This document shows positions 33,457 through 43,923 of a stretch of 64,000 bases of DNA, in pieces; position 1 is the stretch's first letter, and every line of letters starts with the position of its first letter. The position numbers and the translations under genes are program-made. Source of the stretch: Marivivens aquimaris (lineage in GTDB: Bacteria; Pseudomonadota; Alphaproteobacteria; Rhodobacterales; Rhodobacteraceae); assembly GCF_015220045.1 (NCBI RefSeq), contig NZ_JADBGB010000001.1:2013001-2077000 (forward strand). Reading direction: 5' to 3'. The notes beneath the pieces were generated by a model. The model had not been told where the DNA came from, searched no databases, and saw nothing but the letters and a program-made list of their open reading frames with translations.

Positions 33457-34287
33457 ATGGCACGTTCTGTTACTACGCAGCAAAAAGCGATCAACACTGC
33501 CCTCGCATGGGCTGTCGGTCTGCTGATCTTCTTCCCGATCCTCTGGACCATCCTGACGAGCTTCAAAACCGAAGGTCAGGCTATCTCGGATCCGCCCGTG
33601 TTCCTGTTCTTTGACTGGACACTCGAGAACTACCGCGTTGTTCAGGAGCGTTCGAACTACACGAACTTCCTGTGGAATTCGATCTTCATCTCGGTCGGCT
33701 CCACCCTGCTCGGTCTTCTGGTGGCAATTCCTGCCGCGTGGTCGATGGCCTTTACGCCGTCCAAGCGCACCAAGGACATCCTGATGTGGATGCTCTCCAC
33801 CAAGATGCTGCCGGCTGTTGGCGTTCTCTACCCGATCTACATCGGCGCAGCCAAAATGGGCCTGCTCGATAGCCGTACCGCACTGGTTATCGTCATTATG
33901 CTCATCAACCTGCCGATCATCATCTGGATGCTCTACACCTACTTCCGCGAAATTCCGGGCGAGATCCTCGAAGCGGCTCGTATGGATGGCGCATCGCTGA
34001 AAGAAGAGATCGTCTACATTCTGACTCCGATGGCTGTACCGGGCATCGCATCGACACTGCTGCTCAACATCATCCTCGCTTGGAACGAAGCGTTCTGGAC
34101 GATCAACCTGACGGTAACCAAAGCAGCACCTCTGACGGCCTTTATCGCAAGCTATTCCAGCCCCGAAGGCCTCTTTTACGCAAAACTCTCTGCAGCCTCG
34201 ACCATGGCGATCGCACCGATCCTCATCATGGGCTGGTTCAGCCAGAAACAACTTGTCCGTGGCCTGACCTTCGGCGCCGTGAAATAA
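33457..34287 (+). CDS. smoG: Polyol ABC transporter permease
   Basis: A 276-residue permease of the MalG type with six predicted membrane segments and EAA loop EAARMDGASLKEEIVYILTP near 173-192. Forms the second half of the importer channel with SmoF. It lies 12 bases before the ATPase gene. Confidence 0.94.
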   Translation: MARSVTTQQKAINTALAWAVGLLIFFPILWTILTSFKTEGQAISDPPVFLFFDWTLENYRVVQERSNYTNFLWNSIFISVGSTLLGLLVAIPAAWSMAFTPSKRTKDILMWMLSTKMLPAVGVLYPIYIGAAKMGLLDSRTALVIVIMLINLPIIIWMLYTYFREIPGEILEAARMDGASLKEEIVYILTPMAVPGIASTLLLNIILAWNEAFWTINLTVTKAAPLTAFIASYSSPEGLFYAKLSAASTMAIAPILIMGWFSQKQLVRGLTFGAVK

Positions 34288-34299
34288 GGGAATACGATT

Positions 34300-35301
34300 A
34301 TGGGACGCATTACTCTCGATAAAGTCACCAAGCGCTTCGGCGATGTCGAAGTCATTCCGCCGCTGGACCTCACCATCGAAGACGGCGAGTTCGTTGTCTT
34401 CGTCGGCCCGTCGGGCTGCGGTAAGTCCACCCTCCTGCGCCTGATTGCCGGTCTCGAAGACGTTTCCGGCGGTCAGATCCGCATCGACGGTCAGGACGCC
34501 ACCGAACTGCCGCCCGCCAAGCGCGGTCTGGCAATGGTGTTCCAGTCGTACGCTCTGTACCCGCACATGACCGTACGCAAGAACATCGCCTTCCCGCTCA
34601 AGATGGCGAAGATGGATCAGGCTGAAATCGACAAGCGCGTGAACAACGCCGCGTCGGTTCTGAACCTGACCAACTACCTCGACCGTCGTCCGGGCCAGCT
34701 TTCGGGTGGTCAGCGTCAGCGTGTGGCCATCGGCCGCTCGATCGTTCGCGAACCGGCTGCCTTCCTCTTCGACGAACCGCTCTCGAACCTCGACGCGGCT
34801 CTTCGTGTGGGCATGCGACTCGAGATTTCGGAGCTGCACAAGCGCCTCGAAACCACGATGATCTACGTGACCCACGACCAGGTCGAAGCGATGACCATGG
34901 CCGACAAGATCGTCGTTCTTCAGGCTGGCGTCATCGAGCAGGTCGGCTCGCCGCTGGAACTCTACAAGAACCCGAAGAACAAGTTCGTTGCAGGCTTCAT
35001 CGGCTCGCCCAAGATGAACTTCATCGAAGGTCAGGAAGCTGCAAAGTACGATGCCCACACCATCGGCATCCGTCCGGAGCACCTTGCTGCATCGGCCACC
35101 GAAGGCGCTTGGAAAGGCACCGTCGGCGTTTCGGAGCACCTCGGTTCGGACACGTTCCTCTATGTACACGACACCGGTCTGGGCGAAGCCCTCACCGTCC
35201 GTGTGAGCGGCGAATTCAACCTGCGCCACGGTGACACCGTCTACCTGACGCCGGAAGCAGACAAGATCCACCGCTTCAACGCAGAAGGACTGAGCATCTG
35301 A
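34300..35301 (+). CDS. smoK: Polyol ABC transporter ATP-binding protein
   Basis: A 333-residue cytosolic ATPase of the MalK/UgpC group. Walker A is GPSGCGKST (about 37-45), the Q-loop FQSYALYPH, signature [14 protein letters not shown], Walker [13 protein letters not shown] and the H-loop YVTHDQ. The C-terminal TOBE-type domain from about 235 ([15 protein letters not shown]) could carry regulation. Its stop overlaps the smoS start by one base (TGATG). Confidence 0.95.
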   Translation: MGRITLDKVTKRFGDVEVIPPLDLTIEDGEFVVFVGPSGCGKSTLLRLIAGLEDVSGGQIRIDGQDATELPPAKRGLAMVFQSYALYPHMTVRKNIAFPLKMAKMDQAEIDKRVNNAASVLNLTNYLDRRPGQLSGGQRQRVAIGRSIVREPAAFLFDEPLSNLDAALRVGMRLEISELHKRLETTMIYVTHDQVEAMTMADKIVVLQAGVIEQVGSPLELYKNPKNKFVAGFIGSPKMNFIEGQEAAKYDAHTIGIRPEHLAASATEGAWKGTVGVSEHLGSDTFLYVHDTGLGEALTVRVSGEFNLRHGDTVYLTPEADKIHRFNAEGLSI

Positions 35302-36074
35302 TGGAGCGGCTTGCTGGTAAAACAGCATTGATTACAGGCGCAGCCCGAGGAATCGGGCTCGCCTTTGCCAAGGCCTATGTGGCCGAAGGTGCAAAGGTCG
35401 CGATCGCCGATATCAATGCAGAAGCAGCTGCCAAAGCTGCTGCGGAAATCGGCGATGCCGCGATCGCGGTACAATGCGATGTGACGTCTGTCGAAAGCAT
35501 CGAAAGCGCCGTTGCATCGGTCGAAGAGCAGTTCGGCGGGATCGACATCCTGATCAACAACGCTGCCCTCTTCACCGCTGCGCCGATCATCGAGATTTCC
35601 GAAGCCGATTATAACCGTGTGTTCGACGTTAACGTCAAAGGCACACTGTTCATGATGCAAGCAGTCGCGAAGGGCATGATCGCCCGCGGTCGCGGCGGCA
35701 AAATCATCAATATGGCCAGTCAGGCAGGTCGCCGCGGTGAAAGCCTCGTCGCTGTTTACTGCGCCACCAAGGCGGCCGTCATCAGCATGACGCAGTCCGC
35801 AGGTCTGAACCTCATTCACCACGGTATCAATGTGAACGCGATCGCGCCTGGCGTTGTCGACGGCGAACATTGGGACGGTGTGGATGCGTTCTTTGCAAAG
35901 TACGAGGGGCTTCCTCCCGGCGAGAAAAAGCGCCGCGTAGGCAAAGAAGTTCCTTATGGGCGTATGGGTCGTGCCGAAGACCTCACCGGTATGGCCGTTT
36001 TCCTAGCAACAAAAGATGCCGATTACGTGGTCGCCCAGACCTATAACGTAGACGGCGGTAACTGGATGAGCTGA
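35301..36074 (+). CDS. smoS: Sorbitol dehydrogenase (short-chain dehydrogenase)
   Basis: A 257-residue NAD-dependent SDR that oxidises sorbitol to fructose, as shown for the Rhodobacter sphaeroides enzyme of the same operon. The cofactor motif is TGAARGIG (about 12-19), NNAAL follows, and the catalytic set is serine in NMASQAGRRG with tyrosine and lysine in YCATK. Translationally coupled to smoK and 1 base before mtlK. Confidence 0.93.
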   Translation: MERLAGKTALITGAARGIGLAFAKAYVAEGAKVAIADINAEAAAKAAAEIGDAAIAVQCDVTSVESIESAVASVEEQFGGIDILINNAALFTAAPIIEISEADYNRVFDVNVKGTLFMMQAVAKGMIARGRGGKIINMASQAGRRGESLVAVYCATKAAVISMTQSAGLNLIHHGINVNAIAPGVVDGEHWDGVDAFFAKYEGLPPGEKKRRVGKEVPYGRMGRAEDLTGMAVFLATKDADYVVAQTYNVDGGNWMS

Positions 36075-36075
36075 C

Positions 36076-37545
36076 ATGGCTATCAAACTCGAAACATCCG
36101 CACTCGACCAGCTCCCCGCAGAAGTGGGTAAGCCTGAGTATGACCGCAGCGCTCTGACTGCCGGTATCCTCCACGTAGGTGTCGGCAACTTCCACCGCGC
36201 GCACCAGGCTGTCTATCTCGACCGTCTGTTTGCGCTCGGCGAAAGCCACGAGTGGGCACTTTGCGGTGCTGGCGTTCGCGCAGGCGACGCGCTGATGCGT
36301 GAAAAGCTGGAAGCTCAGGACTGGATGACCACGGTCGTCGAACTGGACCCGTCGGGTCTGACCGCGCGCGTCACCGGCTCCATGATCGACTTCATCGAAA
36401 TCCACGCGGACAAGACCATTGCCCGCATGGCCGATCCGGTCACCAAGATCGTTTCGACCACCATCACCGAAGGCGGCTACTACGTTGACGCCCTCACCGA
36501 CGGTTTCGACACTAAGCACCCCGATATCGTCCACGACGCAGAGAACCCCGATACCCCGAAGACGGTCTTCGGCATGGTCATCAAGGCACTGCGTATGCGC
36601 CGCGACGCAGGTCTGCCGCCGTTCACCTTCATGTCCTGCGACAACCTTCCCGAAAACGGTCACGTTGCAAAGCGCACCGTTGTTGGTCTCGCAAAGCTAA
36701 TCGACGAAGACTTCGCCACCTGGATTTCGGAGAACGTCGCGTTCCCGAACTCGATGGTTGACTGCATCACGCCCGCCACCTCGGACCGTGAACGCCAGCT
36801 GGTTGCCGACAAGTTCGGCATCGTCGACGCATGGCCTGTCGCTTGCGAGCCGTTCCGTCAGTGGGTGATGGAAGACAACTTCCCGCAGGGGCGCCCTGCC
36901 CTCGAAAAGGTTGGCGTAGAGTTCGTCGAGGACGTCGCCCAGTACGAGCTGATGAAGCTGCGCATCCTGAATGGTGGCCACGCTGCGATTGCTTACCCGT
37001 CGGCTCTAATCGGTCACCACTTCGTCCACGACGCAATGGCTGACCCGCTCATCCACGACTGGCTGGACGCACTGGAACGCCGCGAGGTCATCCCGACCCT
37101 TCAGCCGATCGAAGGCGTGGACTACCAGAAGTACCGCGAAAAGATCATCGAGCGCTTCTCGAACCCCGAAGTTGGCGACACGATCCCGCGTCTCTGCCTC
37201 GACGGTTCGAACCGCCAGCCGAAGTTCATCCTGCCGACCCTGCGCGACGCGCTGGCCAATGGTGCGGACATTTCGGGTCTGGCTCTCGAAGTTGCTCTGT
37301 GGTGCCGCTACTGCACCCGCGTTGACGAAGCAGGCAACGAGATCGCACCGAATGACGACAACCACGTCGCGCTCAAGGAATACGCTGACGCCGCCAAAGA
37401 GCGCCCCGCAGCCTTCCTCGAGAACCAGGCTGTCTTTGGTGATCTGGCCCAGAACGAGACCTTCGTTGCGGCCTTCGGCGCTGCGCTGAACAGCCTCTAC
37501 GACAACGGCGTTGCGGACACCCTCCGCGCCTATATCGCGAAATAA
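36076..37545 (+). CDS. mtlK: Mannitol 2-dehydrogenase
   Basis: A 489-residue polyol-specific long-chain dehydrogenase that oxidises mannitol to fructose with NAD; also active on some other hexitols in this family. Motifs: GVGNFHRAHQ near 35-44, the FTFMSCDNLPENG segment, and the catalytic KLRILNGGHAAIAY (lysine, asparagines and histidine). Length matches the Rhodobacter enzyme. Last gene of the smo operon, followed by an intrinsic terminator. Confidence 0.95.
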   Translation: MAIKLETSALDQLPAEVGKPEYDRSALTAGILHVGVGNFHRAHQAVYLDRLFALGESHEWALCGAGVRAGDALMREKLEAQDWMTTVVELDPSGLTARVTGSMIDFIEIHADKTIARMADPVTKIVSTTITEGGYYVDALTDGFDTKHPDIVHDAENPDTPKTVFGMVIKALRMRRDAGLPPFTFMSCDNLPENGHVAKRTVVGLAKLIDEDFATWISENVAFPNSMVDCITPATSDRERQLVADKFGIVDAWPVACEPFRQWVMEDNFPQGRPALEKVGVEFVEDVAQYELMKLRILNGGHAAIAYPSALIGHHFVHDAMADPLIHDWLDALERREVIPTLQPIEGVDYQKYREKIIERFSNPEVGDTIPRLCLDGSNRQPKFILPTLRDALANGADISGLALEVALWCRYCTRVDEAGNEIAPNDDNHVALKEYADAAKERPAAFLENQAVFGDLAQNETFVAAFGAALNSLYDNGVADTLRAYIAK

Positions 37546-37589
37546 TTTGGTGACCCGGCGCCTTGTGCGTCGGGGCTCCCTCTTAACTG

Positions 37590-37617
37590 GCCGGGCCTTG
37601 TGCCCGGCTTTTCTTTT
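37590..37617 (+). terminator. Intrinsic terminator of the smo-mtlK operon
   Basis: GCCGGGC (37590-37596) pairs with GCCCGGC (37602-37608) around CTTGT, followed by TTTTCTTTTT. Confidence 0.85.
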
Positions 37618-37642
37618 TGCGCCCTACCCTTTTGCACAAGAC

Positions 37643-37675
37643 AAAAAGAAACGGGGCCGCCGAAGCGACCCCGTT
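37643..37675 (-). terminator. Intrinsic terminator after groEL
   Basis: On the minus strand ACGGGGTCGC pairs with GCGGCCCCGT (one wobble) around TTCG, followed by TTCTTTTT. It lies 26 bases after the groEL stop and faces the mtlK terminator. Confidence 0.85.
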
Positions 37676-37700
37676 CCTAATTCCCGGATGGGACGGATGA

Positions 37701-39356
<1,656 letters not shown>

Positions 39357-39386
39357 CTAAAATTGTTGTCAGGTCAGGAAGCGTTC

Positions 39387-39674
39387 TCAGGCGATGATGC
39401 CGAGAATGTCGCCTTCCTTCATGATGAGAAGTTCTTCACCGTCGACAGTGACTTCGGTGCCGGACCACTTGCCGAACAGAACGCGATCGCCAGCTTTGAC
39501 GGCCATTGCGATCAGTTCGCCCGAGTCCTTGCGGGCGCCTTCGCCACAAGCGACGACTTCGCCTTCAGCCGGCTTTTCCTTGGCGCTATCCGGAATGATA
39601 AGGCCACCAGCAGTTTTTTCGTCGCTCTGAACGCGGCGAACCAGAACGCGGTCGTGCAGCGGTTTGAAAGCCAT
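39387..39674 (-). CDS. groES: Co-chaperonin GroES (Hsp10)
   Basis: A 95-residue co-chaperonin lid for GroEL. It begins [15 protein letters not shown], has the mobile loop with [13 protein letters not shown] at about 24-36, and ends EGDILGIIA. The start has a purine-rich AGGAGC site. First gene of the operon, 50 bases after a perfect CIRCE. Confidence 0.97.
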   Translation of the reverse strand: MAFKPLHDRVLVRRVQSDEKTAGGLIIPDSAKEKPAEGEVVACGEGARKDSGELIAMAVKAGDRVLFGKWSGTEVTVDGEELLIMKEGDILGIIA

Positions 39675-39724
39675 TGTTGTAGCTCCTAGCTAACAGTTAT
39701 CTCTAATACCCCTCCCGAGGGGTG

Positions 39725-39751
39725 TTAGCACTCGTCACTCGTGAGTGCTAA
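39725..39751 (-). promoter_or_regulatory. CIRCE element (HrcA operator) of groESL
   Basis: TTAGCACTC (39725-39733), nine bases, GAGTGCTAA (39743-39751): a perfect match to the CIRCE consensus, 51 bases upstream of groES. The HrcA repressor binds it in unstressed cells. Confidence 0.97.
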
Positions 39752-39759
39752 CAGCGAAA

Positions 39760-39788
39760 TAGCTAAGAAAGCCCCCCTCCCCTGTCAA
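39760..39788 (-). promoter_or_regulatory. Candidate groESL promoter
   Basis: On the minus strand TTGACA (39788-39783), a 17-base spacer and TAGCTA (39765-39760) would place the transcript start at the CIRCE. The -35 is perfect, the -10 partial. A heat-shock sigma factor promoter is not obvious here. Confidence 0.5.
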
Positions 39789-40010
39789 CAGGTCCCTTGG
39801 CAAAAAAGTCACGATTTTTCGGATAGGCAAATTTACCCTTGGTGAAGCGCGGGCACTCGCTTAAGCAGATGCCACACAAACCCTGTCTCTCTTTGGAGGT
39901 TGCATATGATTTACGGAGTCCGATTCCACGCCTGCTAGTCCAGCCGTGCTGCAACCTATTTCGACAGCCTCGCGCCGTCGCCATTTCCCAAGATTTTCAG
40001 GATTTTTCCG
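39789..40010. other. Intergenic region between groESL promoter and small plus-strand gene
   Basis: I see no convincing gene. A short minus-strand frame with CGICLSECP is probably chance, and a GGAGTCCGATTCC stretch near 39916 resembles a tRNA T arm but no cloverleaf can be built around it. Confidence 0.4.
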
Positions 40011-40322
40011 ATGCTTCCCCCGATTAACGGCGGACCTGCATGGACGCAGGGACAAGACCGTCACAAATTACTCGACGAACGCTTGCCGCTCCGGCGCGCT
40101 GCGCCTGAGGCGCTCGATTTCAACTCGCCCGCAGAGCCGTTCGTTACCTTCGAGCCGATTGCCAAAGCACACCAACCGCAGGCAACGCTGATCGAACTGG
40201 CGCGCGATCCGCGGTTCCGCGACCGCTCCGCCCCTGCCAGCAATCTGGGAATCAGGGCTGCGATTGGCCGTGGATTTCTGCGGATCGGCTTCTTACTCTT
40301 GCGCTCACCGCAAATGCGGTGA
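40011..40322 (+). CDS. Small hypothetical protein
   Basis: A 103-residue frame, MLPPINGGPAWTQGQDRHKL at the start, rich in arginine and proline, with a final hydrophobic-basic segment (GRGFLRIGFLLL). AGGA lies eight bases before the ATG, and the TraB/GumN-type gene starts 20 bases after the stop, which looks like an operon. I do not recognise a family, and a chance frame cannot be excluded. Confidence 0.45.
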   Translation: MLPPINGGPAWTQGQDRHKLLDERLPLRRAAPEALDFNSPAEPFVTFEPIAKAHQPQATLIELARDPRFRDRSAPASNLGIRAAIGRGFLRIGFLLLRSPQMR

Positions 40323-40342
40323 GCCGATTTAAGGGACATTTG

Positions 40343-41338
40343 ATGAAGCGCTTTTTGCTGCCTACGATCGCCATTCTGACCGCCACCCAAGCGGATGCTT
40401 TCTGCGGCGAGATGTCGTTCATGGAGTTTCTGTCGCCAGAACGTCAGGCCGAAGTGCAGGCCAAAGCTGCCGATGTCATCAACGCGCAGGGACTATTCTG
40501 GACCGCCACGCGCGGCGAAGACACTCTTTATATAGCGGGGAGCGTGCACATCTATACGCCCGAGCTCGACCCGCTGATCGACGCGATGGTTTCCGAGGTG
40601 ATCGCGCCGACGGAAGTACTGTTGACCGAGGCCTCCGCCGAGGATTTCGCGAAGGTCAATCAGATGCTCGCCGCCGATCCGTCGCTGATCCTGCTGCCGG
40701 ACAATAAAACCCTGATCGACCTGATGGACCCCGTTGCGTGGTCTGCGCTTCATGAAGTCCTCAGAAATCGCGGCATTCCGGCGTTCACCGTTGGTCGGCT
40801 GAAGCCGTTCATGGTCGCGACCCAGCTTTCGCTGATGAGCGAATGTATTAACGTGCAGGATCCGGCCACGATGGAAGGCGTCGATCACAGCGCGTTCCTC
40901 GCGGCGCAGGAACTGGACATCCCGAACAAGAGCCTCGAAGCGCCAACGACCATTTTTGAACTGATGGACAGTATGCCTCTGGACGACCAGATCGCGACGC
41001 TGGAGATCGCCAACTTTCATCCCGAGATCATCAACGCAACGCTCTCTACTATGGTGAATGCCTACCTCGATCAGGACATCAGCCTGCTGATGGTGGCCGA
41101 TACCATTCCCGAATTGCTCGCGCCTTACGCTGACCCCGACGAAGCGGACCGGATTATGGCGGCCCAGAACGATCTGCTGCTGGACAAGCGGAACCATAAT
41201 TGGATTCCCGTGATCGAAGCCGAAACCGCCAAATACGATGATATTTCGATCGTCGTCGGCGCCGCCCACCTGCCGGGAGACGAAGGCATCCTCAATCTGC
41301 TCGCCGAAAACGGCTGGAGCATTGCACGTATCGAATGA
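40343..41338 (+). CDS. TraB/GumN family protein, exported
   Basis: A 331-residue protein of the TraB/GumN family, relatives of the Tiki membrane proteases. It has a signal peptide (MKRFLLPTIAILTATQADA) and the two conserved GxxH motifs, IAGSVHIYTPE and VGAAHLPGDEG, thought to bind metal. ATG 40343 has AAGGG seven bases upstream; an in-frame GTG at 40319 would extend the signal. Role unknown; probably a periplasmic hydrolase-like protein. Confidence 0.85.
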   Translation: MKRFLLPTIAILTATQADAFCGEMSFMEFLSPERQAEVQAKAADVINAQGLFWTATRGEDTLYIAGSVHIYTPELDPLIDAMVSEVIAPTEVLLTEASAEDFAKVNQMLAADPSLILLPDNKTLIDLMDPVAWSALHEVLRNRGIPAFTVGRLKPFMVATQLSLMSECINVQDPATMEGVDHSAFLAAQELDIPNKSLEAPTTIFELMDSMPLDDQIATLEIANFHPEIINATLSTMVNAYLDQDISLLMVADTIPELLAPYADPDEADRIMAAQNDLLLDKRNHNWIPVIEAETAKYDDISIVVGAAHLPGDEGILNLLAENGWSIARIE

Positions 41339-41438
41339 CTGCTGCCCTGCGGCATTCGGACCGTTCATCGCTGGTGACAAAGGCGTTTGGCCTTCCTATA
41401 AGGCCCGCGACCCAATTTTCCTTTTAAGGATGCGATAA

Positions 41439-42359
41439 ATGACGACTCTTGTTTTCGGCCATAAATCCCCCGACACCGACTCGACCGGCTCCCCGCTGAT
41501 CTGGGCTTGGTATCTGAACGAAGTTAAGGGCGTCGACGCCAAGGCGGTTCTGCTCGGCGAGCCGAACACCGAAGCTGCTTTCGTCGTTGAAAAGTGGGGC
41601 TTCGAAAAGCCGGAAATCATTTCGTCGGTCGACGCAGGCCAGCAGGTTGTCATCGTTGACACCAACAATCCTGCAGAGCTGCCCGCAGACATCAACGCAG
41701 CCGACATCACCGCCATCATCGACCACCACAAGCTGGTCGGCGGTCTGGAAACCAAAGGCCCGATCGACATCACCATTCGTCCGCTCGCCTGCACCGCGAC
41801 CATCATGTACGATCTGATGGGCGATGACGCCGACAAGATGCCGGATAACATCAAGGGCGCGATGCTGTCGTGCATCCTGTCCGACACCCTCGAATTCCGT
41901 TCGCCGACCACCACCGACGTCGACAAGGCGCTGGCTCAGAAGCTCGCTTCGGAACTGAACATCGACCTCGGCGCCTACGCCTCGGAAATGTTCGAAGCCA
42001 AGTCGGATATCTCGGCATTCTCGGACGCTGAACTGATCCGCATGGACTCGAAAGAGTACGCTGTCGAAGGCACCAAGTTCCGCGTTTCGGTTCTCGAAAC
42101 CACCGCACCGAAGCTGGTTCTCGACCGCAAGGCGTCGATCATGGAATCGATGACTGCCGTTGCAGCCGAAGACGGTGTCGATCAGGTTCTCCTGTTCGTC
42201 GTCGACATCCTGAACGAAGAAGCCACCCTGTTCGTCCCGAACGATCTGGTCAAAACCGTTGCCGAGAAGTCGTTCGATGCGACCGTCGAAGGCGACAGCG
42301 TTGTTCTTCCGGGCATCATGTCCCGCAAGAAGCAGATCATCCCGAACCTCAAGCTCTGA
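41439..42359 (+). CDS. ppaC: Manganese-dependent inorganic pyrophosphatase (family II)
   Basis: A 306-residue family II pyrophosphatase of the DHH superfamily, splitting pyrophosphate to phosphate in the cytosol. Metal motifs are VFGHKSPDTDS (H8, D12, D14), the aspartate in VIVDTNNPAE, and DHHKLVGG; the C-terminal substrate domain ends with SRKKQIIP. Family II enzymes are less usual than family I outside Firmicutes but are known in Rhodobacterales. An intrinsic terminator follows. Confidence 0.95.
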   Translation: MTTLVFGHKSPDTDSTGSPLIWAWYLNEVKGVDAKAVLLGEPNTEAAFVVEKWGFEKPEIISSVDAGQQVVIVDTNNPAELPADINAADITAIIDHHKLVGGLETKGPIDITIRPLACTATIMYDLMGDDADKMPDNIKGAMLSCILSDTLEFRSPTTTDVDKALAQKLASELNIDLGAYASEMFEAKSDISAFSDAELIRMDSKEYAVEGTKFRVSVLETTAPKLVLDRKASIMESMTAVAAEDGVDQVLLFVVDILNEEATLFVPNDLVKTVAEKSFDATVEGDSVVLPGIMSRKKQIIPNLKL

Positions 42360-42376
42360 GCTTCGACCGATCTTTC

Positions 42377-42405
42377 AAAGGCCCGCCAAGTGCGGGCCTT
42401 TTTGT
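42377..42405 (+). terminator. Intrinsic terminator after ppaC
   Basis: AAAGGCCCGC (42377-42386) pairs perfectly with GCGGGCCTTT (42392-42401) around CAAGT, followed by TT-G-TTT. Confidence 0.85.
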
Positions 42406-42419
42406 TTAAGGAGCCCACC

Positions 42420-42893
42420 ATGTTCGCACCCGACTTCCTTCGCGAAATGCAAAGCGGCGAAGAACAGGCCGTCGAGGCCCTTTTGAACGCGGCATTCGGC
42501 CAGCCGGATGAAGCGAACCTCGTGCGCAAGCTCCGCAAGTCAAAAGCGATGGCGGGCGAAATGGTTCTGCCGTCAGAGCAAGGCATCGTCGGATACCTCG
42601 CGCTGTCCCGCATGATCGCGCCGAAAAGCTGGCTGTGCCTCGCACCTGTGGCGATTCATCCCGACCTGCACGGCATGGGCTACGGCAAGCGAATGGTCGG
42701 CATGATTACTGAGTGGGCCCGCATGACGGATCAAACGCTCGTCGTTCTCGGCGAGCCAGCGCTTTATACCAGCGCCGGCTTCCGCCCTGCCCCCGAAGGT
42801 CTGACCTCGCCCTACCCCGTCGAATACACGATGGTCGCCGGCCCCGCGAAAGCGAAGAGCCTTGAGCTGCGCTATCCGCAAGCGTTCGACTAA
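42420..42893 (+). CDS. GNAT family N-acetyltransferase
   Basis: A 157-residue GNAT acyltransferase of the YhbS-like type. The acetyl-CoA loop is VAIHPDLHGMGYGKRMVGMI, and the C-terminal LGEPALYTSAGFRPA is typical of this subgroup. ATG 42420 has AAGGAG six bases upstream; an earlier in-frame start lies inside the ppaC terminator. The acceptor substrate is unknown. Confidence 0.88.
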   Translation: MFAPDFLREMQSGEEQAVEALLNAAFGQPDEANLVRKLRKSKAMAGEMVLPSEQGIVGYLALSRMIAPKSWLCLAPVAIHPDLHGMGYGKRMVGMITEWARMTDQTLVVLGEPALYTSAGFRPAPEGLTSPYPVEYTMVAGPAKAKSLELRYPQAFD

Positions 42894-42959
42894 GCCGACG
42901 CTTTCCTTTTAAACGAGCGGTCTATAGTCAAAGGGAAACCTTAGTTAACAGGGCTCCCT

Positions 42960-43832
42960 ATGACCCAGACCATCAATTCCTTTGCCGAAATCTCCGACCA
43001 GTACGACGCCGCCTTCGTGGATCTCTGGGGCTGTATGCACAACGGTATCGAAGCATTCTCCGAAGCGGTTGCCGCGATGCAGGCCTATCGTCAGCGCGGC
43101 GGCAAGGTCATCTATGTGACCAACGCTCCGCGTGCTTGGCCGCTGGTTGTCGAACAGATGAAGCACTGGGGCCTGCCCGACGATACGTGGGATGCGATCT
43201 CGACCTCGGGTGACGCAGCGCGTGTCGCGATGTTCTCGGGTGCCGTGGGCGAAAAAGTCTGGTTCATCGGTGAAGACCGCGATCTGACGTTCTTCAACCC
43301 GATCAAGGTTGTCGAGAACCCCGTGGACATCCAGCGCGTCCCTCTGGACGATGCAGAAGGCATCGTGAACTGCGGCCCGTTCGACCCGCAGGCCGACCCG
43401 CAGGATATGCGCCCGCAACTTCTGCTCGCCCGCGAAAAGGGTCTGAAGATGCTCTGCGCCAATCCCGACATTATCATCGACCGCGGCGAGAAGCGCGAAT
43501 GGTGCGCCGGTGCCGTTGCGAAGGTCTATGAGGAAATGGGCGGTGAGACGCTCTATTTCGGCAAACCGCATCCGCCGATCTATGACCTCGCGCGCCGCCG
43601 CCTGCTCCAAGAGGGCATCGAGCCTGACGAAGCCCAGATCATCTGCATCGGTGACGGAATCAAAACCGACATTTCGGGCGCGCAGGGAGAGGGCTATGAT
43701 TCCCTCTTCATCACTGGCGGCATCGCGGCGGAAGAGACAAAAACCGAAACGCAGCCGGATGCAGACGCGCTAAGTGCCTATCTCGAAAAAGAAATGCAGG
43801 CGCCGACCTATTCGATCGGCTTCCTACGTTAG
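42960..43832 (+). CDS. HAD-superfamily class IIA hydrolase (TIGR01459-like)
   Basis: A 290-residue HAD hydrolase of the class IIA (NagD-like) group. Motif I is AFVDLWGCMHNG, where the second aspartate of DxD is replaced by tryptophan as in the TIGR01459 family; motif II is VTNAPRAWP; the C-terminal motifs are FGKPHPPIYDLA and CIGDGIKTDISGA. Cytosolic, substrate unknown. The loss of the second aspartate may mean altered catalysis. Confidence 0.88.
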   Translation: MTQTINSFAEISDQYDAAFVDLWGCMHNGIEAFSEAVAAMQAYRQRGGKVIYVTNAPRAWPLVVEQMKHWGLPDDTWDAISTSGDAARVAMFSGAVGEKVWFIGEDRDLTFFNPIKVVENPVDIQRVPLDDAEGIVNCGPFDPQADPQDMRPQLLLAREKGLKMLCANPDIIIDRGEKREWCAGAVAKVYEEMGGETLYFGKPHPPIYDLARRRLLQEGIEPDEAQIICIGDGIKTDISGAQGEGYDSLFITGGIAAEETKTETQPDADALSAYLEKEMQAPTYSIGFLR

Positions 43833-43864
43833 TCTAATGGGGGTTGATTTTTCTGCATCCGCAA

Positions 43865-43910
43865 AGTAACAAAATTACACCCAATATGAAAAATGGGATT
43901 TTTTGTTACT
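43865..43910. promoter_or_regulatory. Long interrupted palindrome upstream of the MaoC-like gene
   Basis: AGTAACAAAA (43865-43874) and TTTTGTTACT (43901-43910) are perfect 10-base inverted repeats; inside them CCCA (43880-43883) pairs with TGGG (43894-43897). The right arm ends 13 bases before the start codon and touches the ribosome binding site, so it could act as an operator or as an RNA hairpin. Confidence 0.55.
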
Positions 43911-43923
43911 CATGGAGCCGAAT

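Noticed and set aside
33385..35328. A 647-codon minus-strand frame opposite smoG/smoK
   Set aside because: Antisense shadow of the polyol operon with biased codons.
39840..39950. Possible tRNA or tmRNA remnant
   Set aside because: A GGAGTCCGATTCC stretch resembles a T arm, but no acceptor or anticodon stem can be paired.
39763..39984. Short minus-strand frame with a CGICLSECP segment
   Set aside because: It overlaps the groESL promoter and CIRCE-proximal region, lacks a ribosome site and reads like chance.
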